DNA of 64,000 nucleotides from Pseudomonas viridiflava (lineage in GTDB: Bacteria > Pseudomonadota > Gammaproteobacteria > Pseudomonadales > Pseudomonadaceae). A model generated the notes under the pieces. It did no database searches. It was not told the DNA's origin and saw only the letters and a program-made list of their open reading frames with translations. Numbering within the stretch: the stretch's first letter is position 1; each line of letters starts with the position of its first letter. The stretch is from contig NZ_UUIS01000066.1 in the NCBI RefSeq assembly GCF_900589395.1, forward strand, positions 29,815 to 93,814. Direction: 5' to 3'. Below are positions 9,031 to 17,206 of the stretch, piece after piece. The position numbers were made by a program, and so were the translations under genes.

Positions 9031-10116
9031 ATGATTTCCAACGCATCGCCTTTTTTCGTATTCATTGATAACCAGGTCCTTACCGTTGAGCATCTTGGTG
9101 ATGGCATACGGCGCACGCTTTGTGTCGCTCAAATCAGGCCGCCCTATTCGTTCCTGGTTCATGATCGAAGCATCACGTTCATGACTTCGATCAGAGGTTA
9201 TAGCCACCATTTGGAGATCCAGACGCCAGATGGAACTGATCCTGCCGAGCTACTGACCCTGATACAGGCGGCATTGCGTCAAGACCTGCGCGATAAGAAA
9301 GAGCGCTCCAAGATCAGGCGCTATCAGATCGTTTCCTGGACAGCCGGCATCATTGGTGTGGTGTTTTTGGCGAACAGCCTTATGCCTCTCATTTTTCCTG
9401 CGGACAGAATTGGCTCGTACACAGGGCCGAATCATGAGAGCTATCTGTCTGCTACCCAATCAAGTCCAGATGTGGCCCAGGACAAGCCCGCCAATGGCGT
9501 GATCCTGGGTGTCCCTCAAGTGACCCTTCCTGTACAGGCTACGCTTACTGCACCGGCAGCCGACGGTTGGCCGCTGCCGACATCGATCCGTGCAGGCCTA
9601 CCTGAAAAGTTACGCTCGGCTGCCGACCGCGGGCTGTTCACCATCGAGTATTCCAGCGGCCATGCCCGCACGCTGTACGTGTTCGCTGATCCCGAATGCC
9701 CCAATTGCCAACGCCTGGAGCCGGCACTCAATGCCGCTGCCGGCGAATACAACGTTGTGGTGTTCCCGGTGGCCGTGATCGGTAAAGAAAAATCCATTGC
9801 CTCGGTTGCCCCCGTGCTGTGTCTGCCCTTCGAGCAACGTAAAGCCGCATGGGACAGGCTATTCGACAAGACCGGCGATGTGCTGAACATGGGCAAGGTC
9901 AAGCCTGCCGCGAAGGACGCTGGTAAGCCCGATGACTGTGAAGTGGCTCGCCAGGCCTTGGGCGTCAACGAAGTGGCGTACCAGACGTATCGTATCCCTG
10001 GCACACCGTGGGTCATTGCTGACGATGGGCGGTATGTCTCCCAGGCCATACTGCAGGATTCTGCGCTGCTGCAAGCCTTCCTGCAGGGCTCGGAGGTGAT
10101 CGATGCGGCCCAATAG
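9031..10116 (+). CDS. trbB: TrbB, thioredoxin-like disulfide isomerase of the transfer system
   Basis: The 361-residue protein has a single transmembrane segment near residues 105-125 and a C-terminal thioredoxin-like domain with the CXXC active site in FADPECPNCQRL, followed downstream by a cis-Pro type segment (RIPGTPWVI). This is the TrbB/DsbC-like layout, with the catalytic domain in the periplasm, presumably helping to fold disulfide-containing channel or pilus subunits. AAGGA precedes the start. It overlaps trbC by 14 bases. Confidence 0.85.
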   Translation: MISNASPFFVFIDNQVLTVEHLGDGIRRTLCVAQIRPPYSFLVHDRSITFMTSIRGYSHHLEIQTPDGTDPAELLTLIQAALRQDLRDKKERSKIRRYQIVSWTAGIIGVVFLANSLMPLIFPADRIGSYTGPNHESYLSATQSSPDVAQDKPANGVILGVPQVTLPVQATLTAPAADGWPLPTSIRAGLPEKLRSAADRGLFTIEYSSGHARTLYVFADPECPNCQRLEPALNAAAGEYNVVVFPVAVIGKEKSIASVAPVLCLPFEQRKAAWDRLFDKTGDVLNMGKVKPAAKDAGKPDDCEVARQALGVNEVAYQTYRIPGTPWVIADDGRYVSQAILQDSALLQAFLQGSEVIDAAQ

Positions 10117-12373
10117 CCACGCGGTCGACCGCACTCGCGTCAATCGTCGTGTAAACCAGTCGTTTTTGACAGACTGGTTTATGGGCCCAGGTAGCCTGGC
10201 GTTGGGCCTGACCGCTGCAGTGCTGGGCGGATGGATCTACCCCATATCACTGTGGTTGAGCCTACTTCTGGCGACGATATGGGCACCGTCATTGCTGTGG
10301 AACACCTGGCAGATGCCGATGCGCATGCCAATGGATATGGGCGTGCTCGATCCTTCGACGCAACGCCAGGTGCCCGGCAAACTGTGGGGTTTTCTGCCCA
10401 TCGCTGTGATGCGCATATCAATGGATAAGGCTGCCGGCATCCTGTACATGGGCTATCTGCGCGGCAAGGATGCGGGCCGCGAACTGTGGCTGTCGATGGA
10501 TGACATGACCCGGCACATCCTGATGTTCGGCACCACCGGCGCCGGCAAGACCGAGGCGCTGCTGGGCTATGTGCTGGGCCAATTGAGCTTCGGCAAGGGA
10601 CTGATCTACTCCGATGCCAAGGCCCAGAACGACGTGGCCTCGGCCATCGCTTCCCTGGCGCGCTTCTACGGGCGTGAGGACGACATCCGGCACATGAACT
10701 TCATCACGGGTGGCCGTTCCCGCGCCCAGGAACTGCTGGAGGACAACAAGACCCGCGCCCAGACCAACACCATTAACGCCTTCGGCATTGCCGAAGAAAC
10801 CTACATCATCAACCTGATGGACTCTATGTTGCCCGCAGCTGGCAATGACGGAGGCTGGCAGGAGAAAGCACGGGGGATGATCCAGGCCCTAGTGTTTGCC
10901 CTGGTCTACAAGAGCCGGCGCGAAGGCAAGGTCATGTCCCAGCGCACGATCCAGGCGCACCTGCCGTTGCGTGCGATGGCCAAGCTGTATATCCAGACGG
11001 TGGAAGAGGAATGGCATGAGGAAGCACGTTTACCGCTTGAGAACTACCTCAATACCCTGGCCGGTTTCGACCTGACCAAGGTTGACTCCCCTGATGAATG
11101 GGCTCCAGAGGCGCTGAACCAGCACGGTTACCTGATCGGGCAGTTCACACGCATGCTGGCCCTATTCAACGACACCTACGGACATGTGTTCGCACGCGAC
11201 GCCGGCGACATTGATTTGAAGGATACGGTGCACAACGACCGCATTCTGATGGTGTTGATTCCTGCTTTGGAGCTGTCATCTAGCGAAGCCACCACATTGG
11301 GACGGCTTTACGTTTCGCAGACGGCCATGATCCTCAGCCAGGACCTGGGAGAAAAACTGGAGGGCAAACCGGAAGACATCATGGTCATCCGCAAATACAA
11401 AGATCGTTTTCCGTTTATGTGGTTTCTTGATGAGGTCGGGGCGATCTACACCGAAAAGCTCGGTGAGCTGGCTACTCAGGTGCGTTCTCTCGGTATTTGC
11501 CTTTTTCTGGCTGGCCAGGAGGCGCAGCGCCTCAAATCCGCTGCCGGCGACAAGGTCTGGACCCTGATTGCGAACATGGGTACACGGATCACTGGCAAGA
11601 TCATGGACCCCAAGGACACCCTGGAAATCCTGCAGCTCATGGCCGGCAAGGAGTTTCAGACCGAGGTCAGCGGCATGGTGCGTCAGGGTGGATTGCTGGG
11701 TGGTGGTTGGGAGGACTCCAACTCGCTGAATCTGCGCGAGCATCAAAAGGTCAGTGTCGAGGAAGTCCAGCAACTGCAGGAAGGCGAGAACATCACGCTG
11801 TTCAAAGGCGAGGTGATTCGCGGCAGCTCGATGTACATCGCGGACGTCGACAAGCTTTCCAAGGAAGCCATCCGCATCAACCGGTTCATTGAGGTGAGTC
11901 CGCCCGAACTGGACGAACTCCTGGCCGCTGCACCGGAGAAAGTCCGGCGCAGCTACCCGCGTGCAGGACGCATCCAGCAGATCCTGCGCACCCTGAAAGT
12001 TAAGCCTGGCCATGCTGAACTGGATAACCTGGTGCTGATCGATCCCACCCTGGCCGCGCTCATCGATCTGCAGCAGGAGTGGCAGCAGATCTGGTACCGC
12101 CAACCAGGTGCGGCGGTGCGCAGCACCCTGCTTTGGCACACGGCCCTGGGCTCGATTCCCGAAACAGGCAAAGGCTATGTCGCGCAGGTCAGCAAAGCGC
12201 ACGAACTGGCGGTAGGCCGGCAGCGCCTGGAGGACTACGCCGCGCAGCATGTGAAAGCGCCTGAAGAGAAGCCGGCACACGATAGGCCGACCCCGTACAA
12301 GCATGGCCAGCCCAGAGCGGCACAGCAGCAGCTTGTCCCAGACGACCGGTTTGGCCCTGTCTGGGGCGAATAG
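10103..12373 (+). CDS. trbC: TrbC, type IV coupling protein (DotL/IcmO-like)
   Basis: A 756-residue inner-membrane ATPase. Two membrane segments lie at about residues 30-70, then a Walker A motif GTTGAGKT near residue 149 and a Walker B-like run (PFMWFLDEVGAIY) near residue 440. The family links the relaxosome (relaxase bound to DNA) to the secretion channel. Length is close to R64 TrbC. The start overlaps the end of trbB, so expression is probably coupled. Confidence 0.9.
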   Translation: MRPNSHAVDRTRVNRRVNQSFLTDWFMGPGSLALGLTAAVLGGWIYPISLWLSLLLATIWAPSLLWNTWQMPMRMPMDMGVLDPSTQRQVPGKLWGFLPIAVMRISMDKAAGILYMGYLRGKDAGRELWLSMDDMTRHILMFGTTGAGKTEALLGYVLGQLSFGKGLIYSDAKAQNDVASAIASLARFYGREDDIRHMNFITGGRSRAQELLEDNKTRAQTNTINAFGIAEETYIINLMDSMLPAAGNDGGWQEKARGMIQALVFALVYKSRREGKVMSQRTIQAHLPLRAMAKLYIQTVEEEWHEEARLPLENYLNTLAGFDLTKVDSPDEWAPEALNQHGYLIGQFTRMLALFNDTYGHVFARDAGDIDLKDTVHNDRILMVLIPALELSSSEATTLGRLYVSQTAMILSQDLGEKLEGKPEDIMVIRKYKDRFPFMWFLDEVGAIYTEKLGELATQVRSLGICLFLAGQEAQRLKSAAGDKVWTLIANMGTRITGKIMDPKDTLEILQLMAGKEFQTEVSGMVRQGGLLGGGWEDSNSLNLREHQKVSVEEVQQLQEGENITLFKGEVIRGSSMYIADVDKLSKEAIRINRFIEVSPPELDELLAAAPEKVRRSYPRAGRIQQILRTLKVKPGHAELDNLVLIDPTLAALIDLQQEWQQIWYRQPGAAVRSTLLWHTALGSIPETGKGYVAQVSKAHELAVGRQRLEDYAAQHVKAPEEKPAHDRPTPYKHGQPRAAQQQLVPDDRFGPVWGE

Positions 12374-12468
12374 CAACACTCATCCACTCATACCTCATCA
12401 AACCCTGCACAGGCCGGTAGGCACGTTCCTGCCTGTACATATTTCCTCAGTACATCGGAGTTATCCCT

Positions 12469-13035
12469 ATGGCACGCGGCGTAAACAAAGCCATCCTGGT
12501 CGGCACTTGCGGGCAAGATCCCGAGGTGCGTTACCTACCCAACGGCAATGCTGTGACCAACTTCAGCCTGGCCACCAGCGAGCAATGGACCGACAAACAG
12601 AGCGGCCAGAAGGTCGAGAAGACCGAATGGCACCGCGTGACCCTGTTCGGCAAGGTCGCTGAAATTGCGGGTGAATACCTGCGCAAGGGTTCGCAGGTCT
12701 ACATCGAAGGCAAGCTGCAGACGCGCGAGTGGGAAAAAGACGGGATCAAGCGCTACACCACCGAAATCATCGTCGACATGCAAGGCACCATGCAGTTGCT
12801 GGGCGGACGACCGCAGAACGACAATCAGAACCAAAGCGGGCAGTACACCCAGTCCGCACCGCGTCCGCAACAGGCGCGTTCAGCGTCTGCGCCGCCGCAG
12901 TCGTCTGGTCAGCAACCGCCTCAAGAATCACGCCCATCACCGCAACAAGCGGCTCAGCCTGCCGCAGGTTTTGACAGTTTTGATGACGATATCCCGTTCA
13001 TGGATCCGTATCGCTTCACCTGGCAGTTAGTGTAA
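12469..13035 (+). CDS. ssb: Single-stranded DNA-binding protein, plasmid type
   Basis: The 188-residue protein has an N-terminal OB fold (from ARGVNKAILVGTCGQDPEVR to about residue 110), a Gln/Pro/Ser-rich linker, and the acidic DDDIPF tail motif that normally ends the protein and binds replication and repair partners. Here DDDIPF is followed by eleven more residues (MDPYRFTWQLV), so the tail is not terminal as in chromosomal Ssb. Plasmid ssb genes often sit near transfer genes and act on incoming single strands. CGGAG precedes the start. Confidence 0.92.
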   Translation: MARGVNKAILVGTCGQDPEVRYLPNGNAVTNFSLATSEQWTDKQSGQKVEKTEWHRVTLFGKVAEIAGEYLRKGSQVYIEGKLQTREWEKDGIKRYTTEIIVDMQGTMQLLGGRPQNDNQNQSGQYTQSAPRPQQARSASAPPQSSGQQPPQESRPSPQQAAQPAAGFDSFDDDIPFMDPYRFTWQLV

Positions 13036-13043
13036 GTCCTTGA

Positions 13044-13073
13044 AAGCCCGTCAGCATTTTGCTGACGGGGCTT
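13044..13073 (+). terminator. Hairpin terminator after ssb
   Basis: The stem GCCCGTCAGC / GCTGACGGGGC has a short ATTTT loop, eight bases past the ssb stop. The following T-run is weak. Confidence 0.55.
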
Positions 13074-13079
13074 GTAATG

Positions 13080-13095
13080 CTGTATTTATATACAG
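13080..13095. promoter_or_regulatory. LexA (SOS) box upstream of repA copy 1
   Basis: CTGTATTTATATACAG matches the CTG-N10-CAG LexA consensus with an AT-rich TATA core. It lies between ssb and the first replicon and has no counterpart before the second repA copy. Confidence 0.65.
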
Positions 13096-13187
13096 TAATT
13101 TTGAGAGCCAGAGGAATTTGACCGTGGTAGGATTCAGCGAAGCTTTATCTACGAGAAATACACGATGTAGATTTTCAAAACGCAGAA

Positions 13188-13277
13188 ACCAAAAAGCCCC
13201 GCTTGCCGGCGGGGCTTTCTGGAAAATCTTGAACAGGCCCTTCGTCGGGATAACACCTGTTCAACACACATCAATGT
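13188..13277 (-). ncRNA. Candidate antisense copy-control RNA, copy 1
   Basis: On the minus strand TTGCAA (13312-13307) and CATAAT (13289-13284) are 17 bases apart and would start a transcript near 13277. It would cross the hairpin at 13229-13264 and end at the hairpin at 13193-13218 (10-bp stem), followed on this strand by TTTTTGG. The ~90-base size and antisense position match CopA/Inc RNAs of IncFII and IncI replicons. The -10 covers the leader peptide start codon. Confidence 0.6.
13229..13264 (+). promoter_or_regulatory. Leader hairpin (antisense target), loop variant 1
   Basis: The outer stem is TTGAACAGG / CCTGTTCAA, with an inner CCC / GGG pair around loop TTCGTC. In copy 2 the outer stem is identical, the inner pair is CCG / CGG, and the loop is different. 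Confidence 0.65.
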
Positions 13278-13286
13278 GAGCTGATT

Positions 13287-13439
13287 ATGGCGTTCACTGT
13301 GGTCTCTTGCAAGCCGCAAAATGTGAAGCCGGTTAGCTCACCGCAGATACGCGGACTAATGGAAATGATTTCCTCAACCCCCTTTGCTTCATGCAAGGCT
13401 GAATTCGGTGGCCACCTTGGTCAGGATGTCCAGCCATGA
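13287..13439 (+). CDS. Replication leader peptide (RepY/Tap-like), copy 1
   Basis: A 50-codon frame from ATG at 13287 whose TGA overlaps the repA start codon (ATGA at 13436). This is the arrangement by which IncFII and IncI replicons couple repA translation to a short leader peptide. Copy 2 keeps the same length, frame and overlap despite about nine base differences, which supports real translation. It lies just downstream of the antisense target hairpin, as expected if antisense RNA binding blocks its translation. Confidence 0.6.
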   Translation: MAFTVVSCKPQNVKPVSSPQIRGLMEMISSTPFASCKAEFGGHLGQDVQP

Positions 13440-14278
13440 GCCGGCTCAAAGCCGTACGGCTCGCCCCCTCTGATCCTCATTCGGCCTTGCGCCGATCGGC
13501 ACGGGCTCTGCCCGATCAATATGCCGCACCCCGTTACCTCACTGAGCAACAGCTCAAAAACCCCCTGATTCGCAAAGCCCATGACCGGCTTGGCCATATG
13601 GTCGAGAACCGTGGCCAGTACCTGCGCCGCCTGGACCGGGTGCATGGTGACCGGCGTACGCGTCGGGAAAAATTCGAAGCCCTGCAGCAGGTAGCCGAGC
13701 AGTTGCTGGTTCGCCTGGACCTGGCCACCAGTGTGCTGGGCTATATCGACCCGGCCAACGGGCGCTATGTGCTCAATACCCAGTGCAATATCGCGAAGGA
13801 TGCTGGTCTTTCTGCGCCGGCATTGTGCCGGCTGTTCAAGACTATGGATGCCGTCGGCTACGTGTACCGGCGCATCGAGCGTGTGCGCCTGGACGAGAAG
13901 GACGATAACGGCCTGCACCTGGTACGCACACGCGTGTTAATCCGGTTTACCAAACTGTTCTGGAACGATCTGGGTCTGGGCTACGTCTTCGAGCGCGTGC
14001 AGAAAGCGGCCAAGAAACGCCGCGACGTGGAGCTGCGCGAGATTGGGCAGGCGCGTCTGGGCGAAATGGAGCGGCACTCAAAAGAGCAGCTGCGCCGTGA
14101 CGTTTCCAGGCAACGCTGGCAGGCCAAGGAAACGCGTGCGACAGCGCCAGTGGCCAAGGCTGCAGGCCGGCCAGCTGTGACCAGACCACAGCCCGCAGCT
14201 TCCAGGACCAAGACTGGCGCCGAGGTCTCCAGCTCGCTGGATGCGTTGCTGGCCAAGGTCGCGCAAAAAACCAAGTAA
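13436..14278 (+). CDS. repA: Replication initiator RepA, IncFII family, copy 1
   Basis: The 280-residue basic protein binds the plasmid origin and starts replication. Similarity to IncFII-type RepA is seen in architecture: length near 285, a central winged-helix-like segment (AKDAGLSAPALCRLFKTM at about residues 122-139), then a long basic helix (VQKAAKKRRDVELREIG) and an Arg/Lys-rich tail. It starts inside the leader peptide stop. An almost identical copy lies at 16364; the only protein difference I see is Asp152, which is Asn in copy 2. Family assignment is by recognition, not by search. Confidence 0.75.
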   Translation: MSRLKAVRLAPSDPHSALRRSARALPDQYAAPRYLTEQQLKNPLIRKAHDRLGHMVENRGQYLRRLDRVHGDRRTRREKFEALQQVAEQLLVRLDLATSVLGYIDPANGRYVLNTQCNIAKDAGLSAPALCRLFKTMDAVGYVYRRIERVRLDEKDDNGLHLVRTRVLIRFTKLFWNDLGLGYVFERVQKAAKKRRDVELREIGQARLGEMERHSKEQLRRDVSRQRWQAKETRATAPVAKAAGRPAVTRPQPAASRTKTGAEVSSSLDALLAKVAQKTK

Positions 14279-14852
14279 TCCCGTTGTAGGGGATTTTTAA
14301 TTGCATCCGCTCACGCGGAGGCCTGCGATCGCCTGCGATTTGACCGTTTTTCCCTGCGTGCCGACGTTGATCGAGCAAGGACATATCGACGGCTGCTTTT
14401 TGCCTGAAAATACTTCAAAAACGCGTCGTCGACAGCGGTCGATTCAAATGATCTCAAATAAATGAAATTTTATACCCGAGTCAGTATTCCCCTTCGGGTA
14501 AAAACAAGGACTTACGAGGTGTAGAACCCCTCATAGAGCATAAATGCTCGCGCACTTCGTACCTTCGGTACGGCGCGAAAAGTGTGATCTGAGAAAAGGT
14601 GCACAACCCCGTCTGGCGGGCCAGGGCGATGAAACTGCCCCGGCCTGGCTTCGCCACCCTAGCGGGCGCCGACCCGGATAAATCGCCCCCAGGCGGCTAA
14701 GCCACCTGCCGGCTCAACCGGGCGCGCGTGCGCGCGGTGTTTGGAAGATGTCAGCGCCTGGTAACCCGTCTGGTGCCTTCAGTAAAGGCATGCAAGGTGA
14801 GTTGGAATTCTCTATTACTGAGGAATGATCTGCCTCTCGTAGTAAAGCGCAT
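14279..14852. other. Origin-like region downstream of repA copy 1
   Basis: No gene is seen. From about 14453 it matches the DNA after repA copy 2 (about 17380-17740), including hairpins TACCCG...CGGGTA and CGTACC-TTC-GGTACG. The first ~65 bases also match. A stretch in between (about 14345-14450) is unrelated. In IncFII-type plasmids the origin lies just after repA, so this is the likely oriV. Confidence 0.5.
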
Positions 14853-14870
14853 ATAACTTATGTAAGTTAT
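14853..14870. promoter_or_regulatory. Palindrome upstream of the small parA (operator/centromere candidate)
   Basis: ATAACTTA-TG-TAAGTTAT is a near-perfect palindrome 30 bases before parA. The same AAGTTA/AACTTA units recur after the operon at 15905-15940, so both may be bound by the ribbon-helix-helix partner. Confidence 0.5.
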
Positions 14871-14899
14871 GTCACTTTCTATCAACCTGAGGTCGCCTC

Positions 14900-15550
14900 A
14901 TGATTTTGCTTTTAGGTGGCGAGAAGGGCGGCAGCGGCAAAAGCTGCCTGGCCCAAAACCTTGCCGTATGGCTACAGGCTCGTGGCGGGGATGTGCTGCT
15001 TTTAGATGCAGATCCTCAGGGTACGACGGCAGATTGGGCAGCTGAGCGATCTGCCCAGCCAAATTTACCATCCATTCCGGTGGTGCAAGCTCATGGCAAT
15101 ATTCGAGAGACGCTTGCAGATCTGCGCGGTAGGTACAGGCAAATTGTTATTGATGCCGGCGGCTCTGATTCTGAGGCTCTAAGATCGGCGATGACTGTGG
15201 CAACACACATGCTGATCCCCTTTCGACCTAAAAGGCGTGATCTCAAGACTCTACCAAAAGTCGATAACCTCACTCGGCTAGCCACAGCTGTGAATCCATT
15301 GTTGACGGTTCGCAGTGTCATCACGCAATGCCCAGCTCTGCCAAGTCAAGGTCAACGAATTCTCGATGCTAAAGAAGCTTGCCGCTCTTATGGCATACAG
15401 CCACTGGATGCCGTAACCACTGCGCGAAATGTTTACGACGACGCAGACGAGAATGGTTGTTCAGTTCTGGAAAGCGGGAATGACCTACGTGCCAAAGAAG
15501 AAATCGAGACGCTGGCCAACGAGCTTTGGGGGAGCAGATCATGGCTCTGA
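14900..15550 (+). CDS. parA: ParA-family partition ATPase, small (type Ib)
   Basis: The 216-residue protein has the deviant Walker A motif GEKGGSGKS at residues 7-15, LLLDADPQG near residue 36-44 and IVIDAGGSD near residue 80. It lacks an N-terminal DNA-binding domain, which marks the short ParA type that pairs with a small ribbon-helix-helix centromere protein. It would use ATP to move plasmid copies apart. The next gene starts inside its 3' end. The operon sits exactly between the two replicon copies. Confidence 0.85.
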   Translation: MILLLGGEKGGSGKSCLAQNLAVWLQARGGDVLLLDADPQGTTADWAAERSAQPNLPSIPVVQAHGNIRETLADLRGRYRQIVIDAGGSDSEALRSAMTVATHMLIPFRPKRRDLKTLPKVDNLTRLATAVNPLLTVRSVITQCPALPSQGQRILDAKEACRSYGIQPLDAVTTARNVYDDADENGCSVLESGNDLRAKEEIETLANELWGSRSWL

Positions 15551-15912
15551 AGAGTTTGATACGTAAACCGGAAGAAGACACACCATCCTTCGAGCAGAAC
15601 GATGAAGCGGCCTTGGCTTTTATTGCCGGTGCTCCAGTCCATGCTGCGCCAAAAGAAAAACGAAAGCGCAAAAAAGCTCCTAAATTTGTGCGAACGACTT
15701 TTTCTCTAACCAAGGACCTCAATCTCCGGATAGACAGAATCTCCATGATGCCGAGAGATTTCAAAGCATCCCGTTCAGATGTCATTCGGGCAGCTGTTAT
15801 GGCCCTCGGGCACCTCAGCAAAGCAGAGATTGTGGCGCTTTTGGAGGTGGCATCTAAAGCTGAGCCCCTTACTGATGTAGAGCAGGAAAACGAAGATTCT
15901 TCGGTTACTTAA
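15541..15912 (+). CDS. Small ribbon-helix-helix partner of ParA (ParG-like)
   Basis: A 123-residue protein. The start at 15541 follows GGGGGAG and overlaps the parA stop by 10 bases; an upstream ATG at 15526 lacks such a site. The middle is very basic (KEKRKRKKAPK), followed by RTTFSLTKDLNLRIDRISM...ASRSDVIRAAVMAL, which reads as a strand-helix-helix domain. This fits a centromere-binding and autorepressor protein of a type Ib partition operon. Confidence 0.7.
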   Translation: MALKSLIRKPEEDTPSFEQNDEAALAFIAGAPVHAAPKEKRKRKKAPKFVRTTFSLTKDLNLRIDRISMMPRDFKASRSDVIRAAVMALGHLSKAEIVALLEVASKAEPLTDVEQENEDSSVT

Positions 15913-15940
15913 GTTATGCAACTTACATAAGTTACGCAAT
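15905..15940. promoter_or_regulatory. AAGTTA/AACTTA repeats after the small par operon
   Basis: Direct and inverted copies of AAGTTA-type units are packed into 36 bases and match the palindrome upstream of parA. A centromere (parS-like) role is likely. The stretch from here to the leader peptide at 16215 carries no gene except the copy 2 control hairpins. Confidence 0.5.
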
Positions 15941-16114
15941 ATTTTTTGATGAAGCCCTGTAAAAACGGGGCTTCAGCGCTAATCTTAAGATTTGCAGGAA
16001 AAATATTATGGTGGTAGGGTTCACGCACTTTGCCTTCTGAGCTTCTGCTCATGAGGCGCAGTTAACAGAAAAATCAGAGAAGGAAAGACCTACAGGGTTA
16101 CCAAGAATGCAGAA

Positions 16115-16205
16115 ACCAGAAAGCCCCGCTTGCCGGCGGGGCTTTCTGGAAAATCTTGAACAGGCCGTTTAGCGAGGCGGAAACCTGTTCAACACACATC
16201 AATGT
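16115..16205 (-). ncRNA. Candidate antisense copy-control RNA, copy 2
   Basis: TTGCAA (16240-16235) and CATAAT (16217-16212) on the minus strand are again 17 bases apart. The transcript would cross the hairpin at 16156-16192 and end at the AAAGCCCCGC / GCGGGGCTTT hairpin at 16120-16145. The T-run after this hairpin is interrupted (TTTCTGGTTT), so termination may be weaker than in copy 1. Confidence 0.55.
16156..16192 (+). promoter_or_regulatory. Leader hairpin (antisense target), loop variant 2
   Basis: Outer stem identical to copy 1; inner CCG / CGG pair and a 10-base loop TTTAGCGAGG that differs from copy 1. Confidence 0.65.
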
Positions 16206-16214
16206 GAGCTGATT

Positions 16215-16367
16215 ATGGCGTTCACTGTGGCTTCTTGCAAGCCGCAAAATTTGAAGCCGGTCAGTTCACCGCAGATACGCGGATCAATGGAAATGATTTC
16301 CTCTACCCCCTTTGCTTCATGCAAGGCTGAATTCGGTGGCCACCTTGGCCAGGATGTCCAGCCATGA
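16215..16367 (+). CDS. Replication leader peptide, copy 2
   Basis: A 50-codon frame with a TGA overlapping the repA copy 2 start, in the same arrangement as copy 1. Three residues differ (Val6 to Ala, Val13 to Leu, Leu24 to Ser); other changes are silent. Confidence 0.6.
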   Translation: MAFTVASCKPQNLKPVSSPQIRGSMEMISSTPFASCKAEFGGHLGQDVQP

Positions 16368-17206
16368 GCCGGCTCAAAGCCGTACGGCTTGCCCCCTCTG
16401 ATCCTCATTCGGCCTTGCGCCGATCGGCACGGGCTCTGCCCGATCAATATGCCGCACCCCGTTACCTCACTGAGCAACAGCTCAAAAACCCCCTGATTCG
16501 CAAAGCCCATGACCGGCTTGGCCATATGGTCGAGAACCGTGGCCAGTACCTGCGCCGCCTGGACCGGGTGCATGGTGACCGGCGTACGCGTCGGGAAAAA
16601 TTCGAAGCCCTGCAGCAGGTAGCCGAGCAGTTGCTGGTTCGCCTGGACCTGGCCACCAGTGTGCTGGGCTATATCGACCCGGCCAACGGGCGCTATGTGC
16701 TCAATACCCAGTGCAATATCGCGAAGGATGCTGGTCTTTCTGCGCCGGCATTGTGCCGGCTGTTCAAGACTATGGATGCCGTCGGCTACGTGTACCGGCG
16801 CATCGAGCGTGTGCGCCTGAACGAGAAGGACGATAACGGCCTGCACCTGGTACGCACACGCGTGTTAATCCGGTTTACCAAACTGTTCTGGAACGATCTG
16901 GGTCTGGGCTACGTCTTCGAGCGCGTGCAGAAAGCGGCCAAGAAACGCCGCGACGTGGAGCTGCGCGAGATTGGGCAGGCGCGTCTGGGCGAAATGGAGC
17001 GGCACTCAAAAGAGCAGCTGCGCCGTGACGTTTCCAGGCAACGCTGGCAGGCCAAGGAAACGCGTGCGACAGCGCCAGTGGCCAAGGCTGCAGGCCGGCC
17101 AGCTGTGACCAGACCACAGCCCGCAGCTTCCAGGACCAAGACTGGCGCCGAGGTCTCCAGCTCGCTGGATGCGTTGCTGGCCAAGGTCGCGCAAAAAACC
17201 AAGTAA
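16364..17206 (+). CDS. repA: Replication initiator RepA, IncFII family, copy 2
   Basis: This 280-residue protein is identical to the copy at 13436 except Asn152 in place of Asp. I see one further silent change (CTC to CTT at codon 9). Such near-identity next to more diverged regulatory DNA suggests recent duplication or gene conversion of the coding part. It has its own leader peptide, antisense promoter and downstream origin-like DNA, so it looks functional and not a relic. Confidence 0.75.
   Translation: MSRLKAVRLAPSDPHSALRRSARALPDQYAAPRYLTEQQLKNPLIRKAHDRLGHMVENRGQYLRRLDRVHGDRRTRREKFEALQQVAEQLLVRLDLATSVLGYIDPANGRYVLNTQCNIAKDAGLSAPALCRLFKTMDAVGYVYRRIERVRLNEKDDNGLHLVRTRVLIRFTKLFWNDLGLGYVFERVQKAAKKRRDVELREIGQARLGEMERHSKEQLRRDVSRQRWQAKETRATAPVAKAAGRPAVTRPQPAASRTKTGAEVSSSLDALLAKVAQKTK

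Larger units (their letters stand above)
13179..14800. repeat. Replicon copy 1 of a direct duplication
   Basis: This unit (antisense terminator, variable-loop hairpin, leader peptide, repA and downstream origin-like DNA) is repeated in the same orientation at about 16107-17740. repA itself shows only two base differences that I could find in 843, while leader and downstream DNA differ more. Confidence 0.85.

Noticed and set aside
13040..13279. Open frame of 79 codons between ssb and the leader peptide
   Set aside because: It crosses the ssb terminator, LexA box and antisense terminator; no ribosome site or family.
15951..15974. Rho-independent terminator after the small par operon (GAAGCCC / GGGCTTC)
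   Set aside because: No T-run follows on either strand; kept only as a possible structure.
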